This document shows positions 46,803 through 55,176 of a stretch of DNA of 64,000 nt, piece after piece; the stretch's first letter is position 1; each line of letters starts with the position of its first letter. Origin of the DNA: CALDTK01 sp963837005. GTDB lineage: Bacteria; Bacteroidota; Bacteroidia; Chitinophagales; Saprospiraceae. A program made the position numbers and the translations under genes. Location of the stretch: NCBI GenBank assembly GCA_963837005.1, contig CAWIMC010000022.1, positions 323,283-387,282 on the forward strand. Reading direction: 5' to 3'. A model generated the notes under the pieces. It had not been told where the DNA came from. It ran no database searches and saw nothing but the letters and a program-made list of their open reading frames with translations.

Positions 46803-48971
46803 ATGTCTACGCTCTCCCACACGCTCGCTTTCATCCTTACGTTCGCCACACTCTACCTCCAGGCACAGGTCACTCTCTCGGGGACGGCCGTCGACGCTCA
46901 GGGGCTGCCGCTCGTAGGCGTCAACGTTTACCTGCCGAGCACGTACGAGGGCGCGACGACGGATTCACTGGGCCGCTTCTCTTTTACGGCTTCCGCCAAA
47001 ACCCCCTTCGCCGTCTACACGCAGTACGTCGGCTACCGCGACGATAGCCTCGTGGTCCGTGGCGATGCAGCGCAGACGGGACTGCGCCTCAAGCTCAAGG
47101 AGACGGCCGCCGCGCTGAGCGAGATCGTCGTCACCGCCGGGGCTTTCGTGGCGAGTGACACCCGCAAGACGGCGGTGCTGTCGAGCGTCGACGTGGCCAC
47201 CACCGGTGCCCAGGCCGACCTCGCCGAGGCGCTCTCTACCCTACCCGGCTCGACACCCGCCGGTGAGACCGGCCAACTGCTGGTCCGCGGTGGCACGGCC
47301 GCCGAGACCCAGGCCTACATCAACGGCCTGCGCGTACCGAAGCTCTACTCCGCCAACCTCCCCGACGTACCCAGCCGCACGCGCTTCAGTCCCTTCGCCT
47401 TCCGGGGCATCACGTTTGCGACCGGGGGCTTCTCGGCGGCGTATGGGGATGCCCTGTCGGGGGCGCTCATCTTGCAGACGCAGGATCTGCCCGACCGCGA
47501 CCTGACTTCGGTGAGCCTGATGACCCTCGGCGGCTCTATTGGTCGGACGCAGAAGATCGGCAACAATCAAGCTTTAGCCGTGGACCTCGGCGGCACGCAC
47601 CTCGGGCTGTATGCGCAGCTGAATGAGGAGTCGCGCCGCGTGCTCGAGACGCCGCCGCAGGGGCTCAACGGCACCTTCGGCTACTGGTGGAACGGTGACG
47701 GCGGTCGCAACCTGCGGGTCTACAGCCAGGCCGGCACGCAGCGTTTCGCTGGCAACAACGCGGTGGAGGCCCCCTTCTACGGCGTCACGCGGCGCAGCCT
47801 CGAAAACTTAAATACGTACACCCAGGCCGTCTACCAGCAGCCGACCGAGAGCGGCACGGGCATGTGGGAGCTGGGCGCTGCGGTGGCCACGAACCACGAT
47901 CGATTTACGGGTGATGAGCAGGCCACCGAGCTCGACCAAACCGACCTCCAGGCCCGCGTCACCTACGCTGATCAATTCCGCGAGTTTGCGCTGTGGCGCG
48001 CCGGGGCCGAGGTGCAGGGCCGCCGCGAGGCCGTCGGTCGCAACATTCCCGAGATGACGCGCGTCGCCGAGCTAGACAGAGTGTACGGGGCAGGTTTTGC
48101 GGAAGCGGACTGGTACTTGGCCAGCAAGTGGGTGTTGCGCACGGGCCTCCGCGTGGACTCATACGACGGCGAGCACACGAGCGTCTCGCCGCGCGGGCAG
48201 CTGTCCTACCTCTTCTCGGCGTCGCACCAGATCGCCGTCTCGGCCGGCCAGTACCGCCAGCGCCAGACCGACGACGCCGTCTTTGCACGCGACCTCGACC
48301 TGAAGCCGGCCTCCCTCGACCACCTCGGGCTCACGTACTCGCGCACCTGGGACGGGCGTGTGCTGAGGGCGGAGGCTTACGCCAAAACCTACCACGACTT
48401 GCTCACGACCCGCGGCGGCGTCTTCCGCACGGACGGCAATGGCTACGCCCGCGGGTTGGACCTGTTCTTCCGCGACCGTGAGACAATTAAGGATGCCGAC
48501 TTCTGGATCAGCTACAGCTTCAACGACACCGAGCGAAGGCGCGGTAATCTAGCGGAGGCCGCGCCCGTGCCCTTCGCGAGTCGCCACAACCTGGCCGTCG
48601 TCGCGAAACGCTACTTCCCAAAGCCCGGCATCGGCGTGAGCGCCACCTTCCGCTGGCACGCCGGGAGGCCGTACGACGACCCGAACTCGAGTGTGCGCTT
48701 CGGCAGCGTGACGCCGGACTTCAACGACCTGAGCGTCAATTTGACTTACCTGACCAATGTGAAAGGTCACTTCACGGTGGTCTTCGTGAGCCTGACGAAT
48801 GTGGCCGGGGCGCAGCAGGTGAATCAGTACCGGTATGCGATGGCGCCGGATGCGGTGAGCGGGCGGTACGATCGGATTAAGGTGAACCCGCTGTTCCCGA
48901 GATTTCCTTTTGCGGGGATGTTTATCAGTATTGGGGACAAGGGGAGAGTGGGGACGGTGGATGATATTTAG
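46803..48971 (+). CDS. TonB-dependent outer-membrane receptor
   Basis: 722 residues. The signal peptide (LAFILTFATLYLQAQ) is followed by a carboxypeptidase-regulatory-like domain (about 22-100, GTAVDAQGLPLVGVNVYLPS). A TonB box-like stretch leads to a plug domain with SEIVVTAGAF, LPGSTPAGETGQLLVRGGTA and GGFSAAYGDALSGALILQTQ, then a 22-strand barrel to the C-terminus. Such receptors import ligands such as iron complexes or vitamin B12 using TonB energy; there is no SusD partner, so this is not a SusC-type pair. The substrate is unknown. Several iterated-motif variants occur (46988-47003, 48374-48389). Confidence 0.93.
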   Translation: MSTLSHTLAFILTFATLYLQAQVTLSGTAVDAQGLPLVGVNVYLPSTYEGATTDSLGRFSFTASAKTPFAVYTQYVGYRDDSLVVRGDAAQTGLRLKLKETAAALSEIVVTAGAFVASDTRKTAVLSSVDVATTGAQADLAEALSTLPGSTPAGETGQLLVRGGTAAETQAYINGLRVPKLYSANLPDVPSRTRFSPFAFRGITFATGGFSAAYGDALSGALILQTQDLPDRDLTSVSLMTLGGSIGRTQKIGNNQALAVDLGGTHLGLYAQLNEESRRVLETPPQGLNGTFGYWWNGDGGRNLRVYSQAGTQRFAGNNAVEAPFYGVTRRSLENLNTYTQAVYQQPTESGTGMWELGAAVATNHDRFTGDEQATELDQTDLQARVTYADQFREFALWRAGAEVQGRREAVGRNIPEMTRVAELDRVYGAGFAEADWYLASKWVLRTGLRVDSYDGEHTSVSPRGQLSYLFSASHQIAVSAGQYRQRQTDDAVFARDLDLKPASLDHLGLTYSRTWDGRVLRAEAYAKTYHDLLTTRGGVFRTDGNGYARGLDLFFRDRETIKDADFWISYSFNDTERRRGNLAEAAPVPFASRHNLAVVAKRYFPKPGIGVSATFRWHAGRPYDDPNSSVRFGSVTPDFNDLSVNLTYLTNVKGHFTVVFVSLTNVAGAQQVNQYRYAMAPDAVSGRYDRIKVNPLFPRFPFAGMFISIGDKGRVGTVDDI

Positions 48972-49190
48972 GGGGATTTTGGAGCATGGAGCATGGAGCA
49001 TGGATTGCTGTGCGGGGGCGAGGCGCGCGGCTACGGGCTTGCCGCCCGGGCGCGCCTCGCCCCCGCACGGCAAGCCGATGATTTCCTACCCATTCGACAA
49101 ATCGACAACCTAGGACATCAGACTTCTCAATGACCGTCCGTCGGCGCTCACGATCACGCGCTACCTTTAACCCAAACCCCGCCCCCGTTC
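48972..49190. repeat. Tandem GGAGCAT and long hairpin downstream of the receptor
   Basis: Three copies of the 7-base unit GGAGCAT (48981-49002) are followed by a perfect 18-bp stem (GTGCGGGGGCGAGGCGCG and its complement, 49010-49068) with a 23-base tip. It may terminate the receptor transcript. The AT-richer part after 49080 should hold the promoter of the toxin-antitoxin pair. Confidence 0.6.
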
Positions 49191-49415
49191 ATGTCCATCC
49201 TCGACAAGCCCCTCACCAACGCCCAGCTCGAGCTGCTGAAGATGTTCAGTAGTGACCTCAGTGAGGCGGATCTAGCGGCGCTGCGGCGAACGCTCGCCAA
49301 TTTCTTCGCCGATCGCGCGAGTGACGAGATGGATAGGCTGTGGGAGGAGCGGGGGTGGACGGATGCGACGATGGAGGGGTGGGTGAAGGGCGAGGCAGAC
49401 CTTGAGGCGAAGTGA
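49191..49415 (+). CDS. Small acidic protein, putative antitoxin
   Basis: 74 residues (MSILDKPLTNAQLELLKMFS). It is acidic and helical, with LSEADLAALRRTLANFFADR and a tryptophan-rich tail (DRLWEERGWTDATMEGWVKG). It has no clear DNA-binding motif but resembles the small partners encoded ahead of PIN toxins in Bacteroidota and Cyanobacteria. Its stop codon overlaps the toxin start as GTGA, which couples their translation. The antitoxin call rests on position and size. Confidence 0.75.
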   Translation: MSILDKPLTNAQLELLKMFSSDLSEADLAALRRTLANFFADRASDEMDRLWEERGWTDATMEGWVKGEADLEAK

Positions 49416-49846
49416 GAGTCGTCATCGACACCAACAGCTTTATCGTCACGATTGGGCGCCGGTCTAGGTTCAGACCAATCTTCGACGCTTTGCAGGCAGG
49501 TCTCTTCACGCTGTTGGTGACGAATGAGATCGTTAAGGAGTACGAGGAGGTGCTCGGGGACCGCACCAACGGAGTTGTGGCCTACAACATCGTCGAGCTC
49601 TTGCGGCGCTCGCCTAACGTAGAACTAGTGAACGTGTACTTCAAGTGGCAGGTGATCGTAGCGGATGCGGACGACGACAAGTTCGCAGATTGCGCCTTCA
49701 ACGGCGACGCCGATGCCATCGTCACGGACGACAAGCACTTCGATGTGCTGGATCGGCTGGCATTTCCGGAAATGACTGTGTTGAAGACAGAGGCCTTCCT
49801 GGCGGAGGTCACCGAGCTCTTAAGCTCAGACCCGAAGGCGGTATAA
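49412..49846 (+). CDS. PIN-domain toxin, putative ribonuclease
   Basis: 144 residues from a GTG. The PIN fold has its acidic metal ligands: VVIDTNSF (Asp5 region), a glutamate in NEIVKEYEEVL, and ADADDDKFADCAFNGDADAI plus VTDDKHF near the C-terminus. This is the PIN-type putative toxin family (TIGR00305-like), which cuts RNA when released from the antitoxin. It lies directly after the small acidic gene with a 4-base overlap and ahead of the tRNA gene. Confidence 0.88.
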   Translation: MRVVIDTNSFIVTIGRRSRFRPIFDALQAGLFTLLVTNEIVKEYEEVLGDRTNGVVAYNIVELLRRSPNVELVNVYFKWQVIVADADDDKFADCAFNGDADAIVTDDKHFDVLDRLAFPEMTVLKTEAFLAEVTELLSSDPKAV

Positions 49847-49860
49847 GGCGTCCACCAACC

Positions 49861-49895
49861 GAAAAAGGGCCTTGCCTTGCGGCAAAACCCTTTAC
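49861..49895 (-). terminator. Possible terminator of the tRNA gene
   Basis: AAAGGG and CCCTTT flank a GC-rich loop, and on the minus strand the stem is followed by TTTC. It lies just downstream of the tRNA on that strand and after the PIN gene on the other. The T-run is short, so this is tentative. Confidence 0.4.
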
Positions 49896-49905
49896 GATGC
49901 CTATG

Positions 49906-49979
49906 TAGCGAGGGGGGGGCTCGAACCCCCGACCTTGCGATTATGAGTCGCACGCTCTAACCAGCTGAGCTACCTCGCC
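49906..49979 (-). tRNA. tRNA-Met (anticodon CAT)
   Basis: A complete cloverleaf on the minus strand, 74 bases. Acceptor GGCGAGG pairs with CCTCGCT, D arm GCTC...GAGC, anticodon stem TGCGA/TCGCA around CTCATAA, T arm GGGGG-TTCGAGC-CCCCC. CCA is not encoded (the gene ends ...CGCTA then CAT). The acceptor lacks the initiator mismatch, so it is an elongator tRNA-Met; a tRNA-Ile2 with modified CAT cannot be excluded by eye. It marks the left border of the defence-rich island. Confidence 0.92.
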
Positions 49980-50309
49980 GCGTGAGCCCTTGGGGGCTAC
50001 GGGGGCGCGAAGATAGGGTGGGGGTAGGGAATTGTGGGTGGGAGAATTTGGGGCGTCTCGGCGGGCGCGGCGGCGCGTTCGGCGAGCTCCAGCTCGTGGG
50101 CCGTGGTGCCCGCCGAGGAGGCTTGAGGTAGAACACTATTGTTTTCTCTTCGCGACCCGGGCCGAGGGTAGGGGGACACGAGCTGGAGCTCGCCGAACGT
50201 CCCCATACCCGCGGCACCGGTCGCGCACCAAACGTTTTGGCGAAAGCCGTACCCAATCTAGCCGCGAATGCGTAACCTCACCACACCACCCAGCCCCCCG
50301 CCACACCCC
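49980..50309. repeat. Gap with two REP-like hairpins before the restriction gene
   Basis: Two long hairpins share the tip GTTCGGCGAGCTCCAGCTCG or its complement. The first (about 50057-50127) has the stem CTCGGCGGGC/GCCCGCCGAG; the second (about 50148-50213) is in the opposite orientation with the stem GGGTA-GGGGGAC/GTCCCC-ATACCC. A perfect iterated motif lies at 50234-50248, 62 bases before the restriction gene start. Confidence 0.8.
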
Positions 50310-53300
50310 ATGCCCACCACCGAACAGTTCTTCGCTTCCCCCGTCCTGAACGGACCGTACGAGATGCCCGATCGGCACTGGGAACTCAACACTGACGGGC
50401 AGCCCACCGGGCGCGTCGAGCAGGGCCGCCGTACGGTCGACTTCATCAGCGCGATGCCGAAGCCCAAGCGCCGCGCTGCCCAGGTGGACATCGGCTTCGG
50501 GCAGGAGCGCGAGGGGACGCGCTACCAGACCGCCGAGACCATCATCGCCATCCGGCGCCAGGTGGACGAGTGGCGCATGCTCCCGGAGGCGCGCTGGGGC
50601 GTGACGCCGCACACGGCCCGATTGCTGCGGCACTGGCGACGGGACGACTGGCCGGGGCGGCGACCGTTCTTCTGCCAGGTAGAGGCCGTCGAGACGGCCA
50701 TATGGCTCACGGAAGTGGCGCCGAAGTCGACGCTCGGCAAGCAGTTCCTCGACAAGTTGGAGGGCGCCAGCCAGGATGCCAACCCAGGCCTTTCTCGCTG
50801 GGCGCTAAAACTCGCCACGGGGGCCGGGAAGACCACCGTGATGGCGATGCTCATCGCCTGGCAAACCGTCAACGCCGTCCGCATGCCGGCGAGTCGGCGA
50901 GTCGGCGCTTTACGCGCGGCTTCCTGATCGTCGCGCCGGGCATCACGATTCGCGACCGACTGCGGGTGCTGATGCCGGCCGACAAAGAGGCGTACTACCA
51001 GCGCTTCGACCTCGTGCCGGAGGGCATGCTCAACGACATCAAGCGTGCGCAGATCGTCATCACCAACTTCCATCTGTTCAAGTTGCGCGAGACCCGCAGC
51101 ATTGCCAAGGGTACGCGGGCACTGCTGCAGGGCAACACCGAGTCGGAAATCGTCACGCTCGAATCGCCCGGGCAGATGCTGCAGCGGGTTTGTAGCAAGT
51201 TGATGGGCCTCAAGGGCATCCTCGTCATCAACGACGAGGCCCACCACTGCTACCGCGAGCGACCCGCCGAAGAGGCCGAGGGCGAACTCGTGGAGGACTT
51301 GAAGGGCGACGACCTCACCGAGGCCAAGAAGGACCGCGAGGAGGCGCGTCTCTGGATCAGCGGCGTCGAATACGCCGCTCAGAAACTCGGCGTCCACAAG
51401 GTGATGGACCTCTCGGCGACGCCCTTCTTCTTGCGCGGCTCGGGCTACGTTGAAGGGACGCTTTTCCCATGGACGGTGAGCGACTTCAGCCTCATGGACG
51501 CCATCGAGTGCGGGATCGTCAAGCTGCCGCGCATCCCGATCGCCGACAACATCCCCTCGGCCGAGGTGCCGGAGTACCGCCAGCTCTGGAAGCACGTCGG
51601 CAAGAAGATGCCGAAGAAAGGCCGGGGCAAGAATGCCGTGCCCGCCGATCCAAATAAGCTTCCGCAAAAACTCCTTACCGCCCTCGAGGCACTGTACGGC
51701 CACTACAAGGACACGTACCAGCTCTGGCGCCAACAGGGCATCGAAGTGCCGCCGTGTTTTATCGTGGTGTGCAACAACACCGCCTCCTCCAAGCTGGTCT
51801 ACGATTACATCTCCGGTTACTCCCCCGAGGAAGGCGTGTACGTCCCCGGCAAACTCGACCTGTTCGACAATACGATGCCGAGCGGGATGGGTTTTCGCGA
51901 TAAGCCGAGAACCCTGCTCGTGGACAGCCGCGAACTCGACTCCGGCGAGGCCGTCAACAGCGACTTCCTCAAGGCGTACAGCACGGAGATCGACAACTTT
52001 CAGCGCGAGAAGGCGCAGCGCGAGGGACAACAAGTGGTGCTCGACGGGCTCTCGGACGAGGACATCCTTCGCGAGGTCCTCAACACGGTGGGCAAGCCCG
52101 GCAAGCTCGGCCAGGACATTCGTTGCGTGGTGTCGGTGAGTATGCTCACAGAAGGTTGGGACGCCAACACGGTCACGCACGTGCTCGGGGTGCGGGCCTT
52201 CGGGACGCAATTGCTCTGCGAGCAGGTGATGGGGCGGGCGCTGCGCCGGTTTAGTTATGAGCTTGACAGCAAAACAGGCCACTTCCCCGTGGAGTACGCC
52301 GACATTTTCGGTATCCCGTTTGACTTCACCGCCGAACCCGTAAAATCAATTCCGTCTCCGCCGCGCAAGATGACGCGCGTGGCCGCGGTGCGCGACCGCG
52401 AAAACCTAGAGATCAGTTTTCCGCGGGTGGAAGGGTACCGCATCGAGCGACCGATCCCAGAGGTGCGCGCGGAGTTCACCGACGATGATCGCTACGTGAT
52501 CGACCCGGATACCGTCGGCGCGACCGAGATCGAGAATAAGGGCGTGCTCGGCGACAGCCTATCGCTCGACCTCACGCACACGGCCGACACGCGCACGAGC
52601 ACCATCGTGATGCACCTCACGAAGCACCTCGTCAACGACTACCTCCAGGACGAGGACGGACACCCGCGCTCGGCGCTGTTTGGGTCGGCCCGCAAGGTGG
52701 TTCGCGAGTGGCTCAACGGCTATCTCGACTGCCGCGGCGGCACCTACCCGGCACAACTGCTCTACCCCGCCCTCGGCAAGGAGGCCGCGCAAAAGATCAA
52801 CCAGGCCATCCTGCGCGCCGCCAACGTCGAAGACAACTCAGAGGATTACGTCAAGCCGATCCTCGACAGCTACAACCCAATCGGTTCGACGCGCCACGTG
52901 GCCTTCAACACGAGCAAGGGCACCTACCAAACCGACCCGACCAAGTGCCACGTCGACCACGTGGTAGAGGACAGCGGCTGGGAGGGCGAGTTGGCCCGCG
53001 TCCTGGAGCGCCACCCGCAGGTGATCAGTTACGTCAAGAACCAAGGCCTCGGTTTCGAGATCCCGTACGTCTACCTGGGCATTGCGCACCGCTACCTTCC
53101 CGACTTCATCGTGTTGCTGGACGATGGCCACGGTCCGCAGGACCCGCTCCTCCTCATCGCCGAGGTCAAAGGTCGCCGCGACGAGCAGGTCAACGCGAAG
53201 CACAACACCGTCAAGACGCAGTGGCTCCCGGCGGTGAACGGGGCGAAGACGTTTGGGCGGTGGGCGTTTGCGGAGTTTGACGAGCCGTACGGGATGGACG

Positions 53301-53362
53301 AGAAGTTGGGGGAGGTGTTGGAGGGGAGCGTGGGGGCGATGGTGGCGGGGGCTTTCGCTTAA
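50310..53362 (+). pseudogene. Type III restriction endonuclease subunit (Res), frameshifted by an 8-bp duplication
   Basis: Joined, this is about 1015 residues, the usual size of BPTD_3080-type Res proteins. The helicase part has Walker A TGAGKT (170-175), DEAH in VINDEAHHCY, SAT in DLSATPFF and the arginine motif QVMGRALRRFSYE. The C-terminal nuclease shows the PD-(D/E)xK residues in YLPDFIVLLDDG and LLIAEVKGR. The first frame runs from the ATG at 50310 to a stop at 50927, the second carries everything from about 50912. The switch lies at two tandem copies of CGGCGAGT (50894-50909); removing one copy reads MPASRRFTRGFLIVAPGITI without a break. The protein as encoded is cut after the Walker A helix. 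Confidence 0.88.
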
Positions 53363-53482
53363 ACGGGAGGCGCGTGAGGAAGGGTCGTGAGGGGCCGTTC
53401 GGCGAATTACGGTAAGGGTCCCTTCCCCACCTCATGTTAGCTCGTGGCCGCTCATCCCGTGAGCGAGAGGGGATCAAAGCAA

Positions 53483-53559
53483 CTCCGCGGTCTGGGGTGG
53501 CCCGGGGCGCACGAGCGGGAGCTCGTCGAACGCGCCCCGGGCCACCCCAGACTGCGGAG
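53483..53559. repeat. REP-like hairpin at the 3' side of the RAYT gene
   Basis: A stem of about 28 bp (CTCCGCGGTCTGGGGTGGCC and complement) carries the tip ACGAGCGGGAGCTCGTCGAA. A closely related hairpin with the same stem sequence lies on the other side of the transposase gene (54349-54432) in the same orientation. Confidence 0.88.
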
Positions 53560-54216
53560 CTATAACGCCGCCCCCAACACCCGGGCCTTCTTCAGACAGC
53601 GCTCGTCCACCCAAACCCCAGGCCACAGCTTCCAATCACTCACCAGTCCCGCCTTCACCGGATTGTGCAAGATGTAACGAAGCACTTCCCAGAAAGTCCC
53701 CACCCGCACGTAGCGATCGTAGAAGCCGTCGTCCCAGACGTCGTCCACCCGGCCGCACAGCCGCTTGATCTCCTTGTCGGAAAAACTCTTGTGCCGCCGC
53801 ACCGCCTGCCCAATCGGTCGCTCCGGCGCACCGTCGGCACCACGGAGCAGCACGTGCACGTGATTACCCATCACACAAATCGCATACAATACCACCGCCC
53901 CCATCTCCTGCAGATTGAACCACACCTGAATCACCTGCTGCGCCGCCGTCACCTCGGCCAGGATGTACTTCGACTGATCCTGCGCGTCGAGCAGAGCATC
54001 GTAGGTCTGCAAGTGTTCCTCGAGGATCAGCTGGACTCGCTCCGGCGCCACGTCCGTGAGTGCGCGGACAGTGGTCAACTGCTCCTTCAGTTCTGCCGAA
54101 AGGCGCCTCAATTCACCGACAGGCGCGCAGTTCTCTACCCGATAGACCAGGTGAATCGGCGTCTCGCACAAATAGCCGTGGGGGATGCCATTCTTTGTCC
54201 AGGTGAGCTTGTACAT
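53560..54216 (-). CDS. REP-associated tyrosine transposase (RAYT, Y1/HUH family)
   Basis: 218 residues from the ATG at 54216. The HUH metal-binding motif is HVH (119-121) in VMGNHVHVLLRG. The C-terminal RAYT signature is WDDGFYDRYVRVGTFWEVLR followed by YILHNPVKAGLV, where Tyr181 is the likely nucleophile, with Tyr169 as the alternative. The first ~100 residues are longer and more helical than in the common 150-180 residue RAYTs. RAYTs cut and move single-stranded REP hairpins. The gene is bracketed by two homologous REP hairpins in direct orientation, and more copies lie nearby, so this looks like a self-contained REPtron set between the Res and Mod genes. Confidence 0.87.
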   Translation of the reverse strand: MYKLTWTKNGIPHGYLCETPIHLVYRVENCAPVGELRRLSAELKEQLTTVRALTDVAPERVQLILEEHLQTYDALLDAQDQSKYILAEVTAAQQVIQVWFNLQEMGAVVLYAICVMGNHVHVLLRGADGAPERPIGQAVRRHKSFSDKEIKRLCGRVDDVWDDGFYDRYVRVGTFWEVLRYILHNPVKAGLVSDWKLWPGVWVDERCLKKARVLGAAL

Positions 54217-54227
54217 GCTCGTGAAGG

Positions 54228-54345
54228 TAGCAAGCTCCCGCTCGTGGGGGTGGGCGGCCGTTCGACGAGCTCCCGCTCGTGGGGGTGGGCGGCCGTTCGA
54301 CGAGCTCCCGCTCGTGGCCGCCCACCCCCACGAGCGGGAGCAGAC
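54228..54345. repeat. Tandem REP-like copies upstream of the RAYT gene
   Basis: Two to three direct copies of GTTCGACGAGCTCCCGCTCG, each followed by GGGGGTGGGCGGCC, end in the complementary stem GGCCGCCCACCCCC with a further inverted tip. The copies differ only at the junctions. Confidence 0.85.
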
Positions 54346-54348
54346 CGA

Positions 54349-54432
54349 AACAACTCCGCGATCTGGGGTGGCCCCGGGCGCACGAGCTGGAGCTCGTCGA
54401 ACGCGCCCTGGCCCACCCCAGACCGCGAAGCT
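54349..54432. repeat. REP-like hairpin at the 5' side of the RAYT gene
   Basis: The stem CTCCGCGATCTGGGGTGGCC pairs with the downstream complement around the tip ACGAGCTGGAGCTCGTCGAA. It shares its stem sequence with the hairpin at 53483-53559, which makes the pair the probable ends of the RAYT unit. Confidence 0.87.
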
Positions 54433-54474
54433 CACAGAACCCACAAACCTCCTTTATCCGTAGGTTGTGGCGGC

Positions 54475-54525
54475 GCGGCGCGGCCACGAGCAGGAGCTCG
54501 CCGAACGCCCGCCACGCGCCCCCAC
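54475..54525. repeat. Further REP-like copy ahead of the methylase gene
   Basis: An inverted tip (CACGAGCAGGAGCTCGCCGA) with a GC-rich partial stem GCGGCGCGGC. It overlaps the 5' end of the longest methylase frame, which suggests the true methylase start lies downstream. Confidence 0.7.
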
Positions 54526-54616
54526 AAGCTACCCCATTGCCAAAAAGCCCCGCGCCCCCCTCCACGTCTCCACCCTCACTCACGACGCGACCCGCCCCAA
54601 CATCCCCTCCGGGGAG

Positions 54617-55159
54617 ATGAAGCCCCTCCTCGAAGAAGAGCTCCGCCGACCGATCCAGGTCAAGATCGATGATCGCAACCCGGACCTCGACCCGCAGCTG
54701 GTGTGGCGCGGCAAGCGACTGGGGCCGCTCGAGGTGCAGGCGCCCCCGCTGTACATCCAGGAGAAGATCCACCCGAAGCACCTCATCGACGAGCTGCAGC
54801 GCGAGACGGCCGCCCACAAGGCCGCCAAGCAGGGCTACAAGGCGAGCGAGCAGATCGACCTGTTCGGGGACTTCAATGGCGTGCCGGAGGGGGACGCGAA
54901 GACGGAGTTCTACCAGCACGACGCGCACTGGACCAACCGCATGATCCTCGGGGATGCCCTCGAGGTGATGACGAGCCTTGCGGAGCGCGAGAACCTCAAG
55001 GGCAAGGTGCAGTGCATCTACATTGACCCGCCCTACGGCATCAAGTTCAACAGCAACTTTCAATGGAGCACGACGAGCCGCGATGTCAAGGAGAGAAGAC
55101 CTGAGCAGGTGGTCCAGTTAAGATTCGTACAAACCCTTGAAATACCGGCAATTAACTAA
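54617..55159 (+). pseudogene. Type III DNA methyltransferase (Mod), N-terminal fragment
   Basis: The longest frame starts at 54467 inside a REP copy; a start at the ATG at 54617 (MKPLLEEELRRPIQVKIDDR) is more natural. The chain matches type III beta-class Mod proteins up to the catalytic motif IYIDPPYGIKFNSNFQWSTT and SRDVK, then PEQV, and breaks off near 55108 with unrelated residues to a stop at 55159. The central third of the protein, which should carry the AdoMet motif FxGxG, is missing. The C-terminal third is found 1.1 kb further on (56276-57418). The fragment cannot be an active methylase. Confidence 0.85.
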
Positions 55160-55176
55160 TCCCTTTAATCTGAGGT

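Noticed and set aside
49906..49979. Initiator tRNA
   Set aside because: The acceptor ends with a G-U pair instead of the initiator mismatch, and the anticodon stem lacks the three G-C pairs typical of initiators.
50522..52282. 586-codon minus-strand frame
   Set aside because: Antisense to the Res gene, which has all helicase motifs; the shadow has no recognisable domain.
53560..54216. IS200/IS605 insertion sequence
   Set aside because: The transposase belongs to the HUH group, but the flanking REP hairpins, size and C-terminal motif fit a RAYT. No TnpB is present.
54467..54616. Longer N-terminus for the Mod fragment
   Set aside because: The upstream codons translate a REP hairpin (HEQELAERPP) and proline-rich filler, so a start at 54617 is more likely.
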